Below are positions 5,257-7,001 of a stretch of 7,001 bases of DNA, one piece after another (position 1 is the first letter of the stretch; each line of letters starts with the position of its first letter). Under the pieces are notes generated by a model. The model was not told the DNA's origin and made no database searches. It worked only from the letters and a program-made list of their open reading frames with translations. Source of the DNA: DATJXG01 sp035500455 (GTDB lineage Bacteria > Acidobacteriota > Terriglobia > Terriglobales > Acidobacteriaceae); assembly GCA_035500455.1 (NCBI GenBank), contig DATJXG010000122.1, forward strand, positions 1 to 7,001, in the 5' to 3' direction. A program made the position numbers and the translations under genes.

Positions 5257-6387
5257 ATGCCGATTTCGCACGAGTTCCAGACCGACGATTCGCGCCTGCA
5301 GCCGATCCACGCCAAAGTGTTGGCCGGCGAACGGCTGAACGAGCAGGAAGCCCTCACGCTATACCGCACCGGCGACATCCTCGCCGTCGGCTGGATGGCC
5401 AACCACGTTCGCGAGCGCATGCACGGCGACCGGACTTACTTTAACGTCAACCGGCATATCAATCCCACTAACGTTTGCGTCGCGGCCTGCCGCCTGTGCG
5501 CCTTCGGCCGCAAGACAGACACGCCCGGCGCTTACACCATGGCGCTGGAAGAGGCTTTTGAGACTGCGGCCTCCGGTTACACCGAGGCGGTCACCGAGTT
5601 TCACATCGTCGGCGGGCTGCATCCCGACCTGCCGTTTCAGTATTTTCTTGATCTGATTTCGGGGCTGAAGGGGCGTTTTCCGCAGGTGCATTTGAAGGCG
5701 TTCACCATGGTCGAAGTCGCGTACTTGGCGAAGCGCGCCAAACTCTCCATCAAGGAGACGCTGGAGCAGCTGAAAGCCGCGGGGGTGGACTCGCTTCCCG
5801 GCGGCGGCGCGGAAATTTTCGCCGACCGGGTGCGCCATATCATCTGCGACCACAAAATCGACGGCGACCAATGGCTCGATACAGCCCGCCTGGCCCACCA
5901 GATCGGCTTGAAGTCCAACGCTACCATGCTGTACGGCCACGTGGAAAACGACGAAGACCGCGTGGACCACCTGCTCAAGCTGCGTGCTCTGCAGGATGAA
6001 ACCAGCGGCTTTCAGACGTTCATTCCGCTGGCCTTTCATCCCGACAATACGCCGCTACAGCATCTGCCCAAAACCACCGGCATGTTGGACATCAAGCAGA
6101 TCTCGGTCAGCCGTCTGGTGCTCGACAACTTCCCGCACATCAAGTCCTATTGGCAGATGATGACCGCGAAGATCGCGCAAATTTCCCTGCGCTTCGGCGC
6201 TGATGACATGGATGGCACAGTGATCGAAGAGAAGATTTACCACGACGCCGGCGCCACTACGCCGCAGGGCATGCGCCGCCAGGAACTGGAGCGGCTGATT
6301 CGGGCCGCGGGCCGCGAACCTATCGAGCGCGACACACTCTACCGGCCGGTGACGCGGACGGAGACCTCGGTCACGGTGGCGGTGTAG
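5257..6387 (+). CDS. mqnE: Aminodeoxyfutalosine synthase (MqnE), radical SAM
   Basis: The 376-residue enzyme joins 3-[(1-carboxyvinyl)oxy]benzoate to S-adenosylmethionine-derived adenosine to give aminodeoxyfutalosine in the futalosine route to menaquinone. The radical SAM cluster is C74-x3-C78-x2-C81 in TNVCVAACRLCAFGR (71-85). VGGLHPDLP (118-126), DSLPGGGAEIF (178-188), TMLYGHVE (223-230), QDETSGFQTFIPLAF (246-260) and PDNTPL (262-267) distinguish MqnE from the related cyclase MqnC. I chose ATG 5257. The longer frame from 5113 would add 48 residues encoded by repeat DNA, and normal family length fits the shorter protein. No other menaquinone genes are in the window, so it is probably a stand-alone member of a dispersed pathway. 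It implies that the host respires with menaquinone. Confidence 0.95.
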   Translation: MPISHEFQTDDSRLQPIHAKVLAGERLNEQEALTLYRTGDILAVGWMANHVRERMHGDRTYFNVNRHINPTNVCVAACRLCAFGRKTDTPGAYTMALEEAFETAASGYTEAVTEFHIVGGLHPDLPFQYFLDLISGLKGRFPQVHLKAFTMVEVAYLAKRAKLSIKETLEQLKAAGVDSLPGGGAEIFADRVRHIICDHKIDGDQWLDTARLAHQIGLKSNATMLYGHVENDEDRVDHLLKLRALQDETSGFQTFIPLAFHPDNTPLQHLPKTTGMLDIKQISVSRLVLDNFPHIKSYWQMMTAKIAQISLRFGADDMDGTVIEEKIYHDAGATTPQGMRRQELERLIRAAGREPIERDTLYRPVTRTETSVTVAV

Positions 6388-6462
6388 GGCTCACCCCACC
6401 AATGATGCACAGGGAAATGTCCTCGTCTATGTTTGTTCGTCACATACAAATCCCCGCTCAGC

Positions 6463-6471
6463 TGTCATTCT
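6463..6471. repeat. Short partial copy of the TGTCATCCTGAG-type repeat
   Basis: TGTCATTCT matches the outer end of the inverted repeat at 6486-6526 with one change. It lies 24 nt upstream of that repeat in the same orientation. It may be the remnant of an earlier copy or chance. Confidence 0.3.
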
Positions 6472-6485
6472 TTCCCCAAGAGTTT

Positions 6486-6526
6486 TTGTCATCCTGAGCG
6501 AAACGAAGGACCTATGTACTCTGCCG
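6486..6526. repeat. Left inverted repeat of the GIY-YIG element
   Basis: This 41-bp segment matches the reverse complement of 6825-6865 at 37 of 41 positions by hand count. The outer part begins TTGTCATCCTGAGCG; the inner part carries GAAGGA (6505-6510) as ribosome binding site, ATG at 6514 and TCTGCCG at 6520-6526. Inside it, TCCT (6492-6495) and AGGA (6507-6510) can pair, giving a small REP-like hairpin. Confidence 0.9.
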
Positions 6527-6839
6527 ATGAGCATGCTTACTACGTCTACATCATGACGAACCGCTCCAAGACTTTATACGTCGGTGTCACCAATAACCTC
6601 GTTCGCCGCGTTTGGGAGCACAAGCTGGGCAAGGGTTCCAGGTTCTGCGTGCATTACAAACTGGATTGTCTAATATATTTGAGCGCTTCCGGTATGTAGG
6701 CAATGCCATTGCACGAGAAAAGCAGATCAAGGGACTGCTCCGGATTAAGAAAATTGCGCTGATTGTGGCGCAGCACCCCTCTTGGCGCGATCTGAGTGCC
6801 GAGTGGTGCGGGCATTTCCAATCGCGGCAGACTGCATAG
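6514..6839 (+). pseudogene. GIY-YIG endonuclease-family protein, broken by a one-base frameshift
   Basis: Frame 1 starts at ATG 6514 with MYSADEHAYYVYIM and encodes the core GIY-YIG motifs YVY (residues 10-12) and YVG (residues 22-24), then NNLVRRVWEHK with the catalytic Arg. It runs into a TAG at 6697-6699. The family's C-terminal half continues in another frame: FERFRYVGNAIAREKQIKG, with the catalytic Glu in REKQIK, then SWRDLSAEW, ending at TAG 6837-6839. The junction is near 6675-6680 (TATATTTGAG). One extra T there would restore a 108-residue protein, a normal length for these small single-domain proteins. The cause is a one-base deletion or a sequencing error. Without the Glu the frame 1 product should be inactive. 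GAAGGA sits 3 nt before the ATG. The open frame upstream of 6514 (from 6433) is translated repeat and not part of the protein. Confidence 0.85.
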
Positions 6840-6865
6840 GTCCTTCGCTCCGCTCAGGATGACAA
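6825..6865. repeat. Right inverted repeat of the GIY-YIG element
   Basis: This is the reverse-complement partner of 6486-6526. CATAGGTCCTTCGCTCCG begins at 6835 and the repeat ends in CAGGATGACAA. The TAG stop of the nuclease gene (6837-6839) is part of the repeat: it comes from the CATAGG that mirrors CCTATG at the left end. TCCT (6841-6844) and AGGA (6856-6859) can pair as a small hairpin. Confidence 0.9.
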
Positions 6866-6893
6866 TCGAGTCCTAGCTCTCGATGATAATGAG

Positions 6894-6905
6894 ATCAGGA
6901 TGACA
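6894..6905. repeat. Short partial copy of the repeat end
   Basis: ATCAGGATGACA repeats the outer end of the right inverted repeat (CTCAGGATGACA at 6853-6864) in the same orientation, 41 nt further on, with 11 of 12 bases identical. It suggests a truncated neighbouring copy outside the element. Confidence 0.45.
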
Positions 6906-6910
6906 AAGGA

Positions 6911-6938
6911 CGCCAGGTCGGGTGCCTATGGCCTGGCG
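6911..6938. repeat. Short hairpin at the end of the right-edge gene
   Basis: CGCCAGG (6911-6917) pairs with CCTGGCG (6932-6938), and a few wobble or Watson-Crick pairs extend the stem inward. The loop region covers the stop codon of the probable leftward gene. No T-run follows in either direction, so it is weak as a terminator. Confidence 0.4.
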
Positions 6939-7000
6939 ACGCGGTCCAGATAAAAGCGGAAGAACTGATCCGAACTCGAATTCAGGCACACCTGCGCATT
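6926..7000 (-). CDS. Probable C-terminal end of an unidentified protein (partial, runs off right edge)
   Basis: Reading leftward from the window edge, a 24-codon frame ends at TAG (6928-6926). The tail SSSDQFFRFYLDRVARP looks like a structured protein end, and third codon positions are mostly G or C, as in the neighbouring genes. The frame is short and one other leftward frame is also open over this stretch, so this is a tentative call. I do not recognise the family. Its convergent orientation would put the repeat-bounded nuclease element between two 3' ends (mqnE and this gene), a common place for insertions. Confidence 0.4.
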   Translation of the reverse strand, partial: NAQVCLNSSSDQFFRFYLDRVARP

Positions 7001-7001
7001 T

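Larger units (their letters stand above)
6486..6865. mobile_element. Repeat-bounded GIY-YIG element (about 380 bp)
   Basis: Two inverted repeats of about 41 bp enclose one small GIY-YIG nuclease gene and nothing else. The repeats are closely fitted to the gene: the left copy contains its Shine-Dalgarno and ATG, and the right copy contains its TAG stop. Short repeat fragments lie just outside both ends (6463-6471 and 6894-6905). No transposase, target-site duplication or tail sequence is visible. The layout suggests a small element in which a GIY-YIG protein is linked to REP-like repeats, comparable in logic to REP sequences with their RAYT transposases. That function is inference. Confidence 0.55.

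Noticed and set aside
5359..6039. Long open frame opposite mqnE
   Set aside because: It is antisense to conserved radical SAM coding sequence and shows no motifs of its own.
6388..6485. A small gene between mqnE and the GIY-YIG element
   Set aside because: I see no start with a ribosome site and no coding signature, only a 9-nt repeat fragment at 6463.
6433..6513. 27-residue extension of the GIY-YIG protein
   Set aside because: The residues CHPERNEGP come from translating the inverted repeat; ATG 6514 has a ribosome binding site and gives the normal start.
6670..6685. Programmed -1 frameshift in the GIY-YIG gene
   Set aside because: The site A TAT TTG is not a slippery X XXY YYZ heptamer and no downstream stimulatory structure stands out; a one-base deletion or read error is simpler.

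Overview
The window looks like ordinary chromosomal DNA of a GC-rich, probably Gram-negative bacterium. My best guess is an acidobacterium (Terriglobia-like). This is an inference from three things: the gene content (futalosine-pathway menaquinone synthesis, a tandem 6-pyruvoyltetrahydropterin synthase pair next to GTP cyclohydrolase I), the interspersed CTTTGCG-type repeats, and the TGTCATCCTGAGCG...GAAGGACCT-type repeats that I associate with such genomes. No database search was possible.

Left edge (1-136): the 5' end of a leftward gene starts with GTG at 111. It encodes a lipoprotein signal peptide with a clean LAGC lipobox, then a redoxin-like start. It is divergent from the rightward genes across a short AT-rich patch.

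Pterin block (137-2766): a membrane-anchored family 2 glycosyltransferase, two tandem 6-pyruvoyltetrahydropterin synthase-family genes (7-nt gap, then an ATGA overlap) and folE all point right. FolE makes 7,8-dihydroneopterin triphosphate, the substrate of PTPS-family enzymes, so folE and the PTPS pair form one functional unit. The second PTPS paralogue keeps the zinc histidines and the cysteine but has Leu where the catalytic His of the Asp-His pair is expected. A perfect 33-bp palindrome lies between the pair and folE, and a 28-bp palindrome follows folE. The arms of both are built from short tandem units (8-nt and 9-nt periods).

Middle (2940-5256): an MFS transporter of the anion:cation symporter type and an exported dienelactone hydrolase-family protein, each with a candidate extended -10 promoter. 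Next comes a degenerate repeat region (5073-5190) related to the palindrome after folE.

Right part (5257-7001): mqnE (aminofutalosine synthase, radical SAM), about 100 nt in which I see no gene, then a small GIY-YIG nuclease gene broken by one missing base. About 41-bp inverted repeats enclose it and contain its ribosome binding site, start codon and stop codon. This looks like a small repeat-bounded mobile element. At the right edge there is probably the last 24 codons of a leftward gene.
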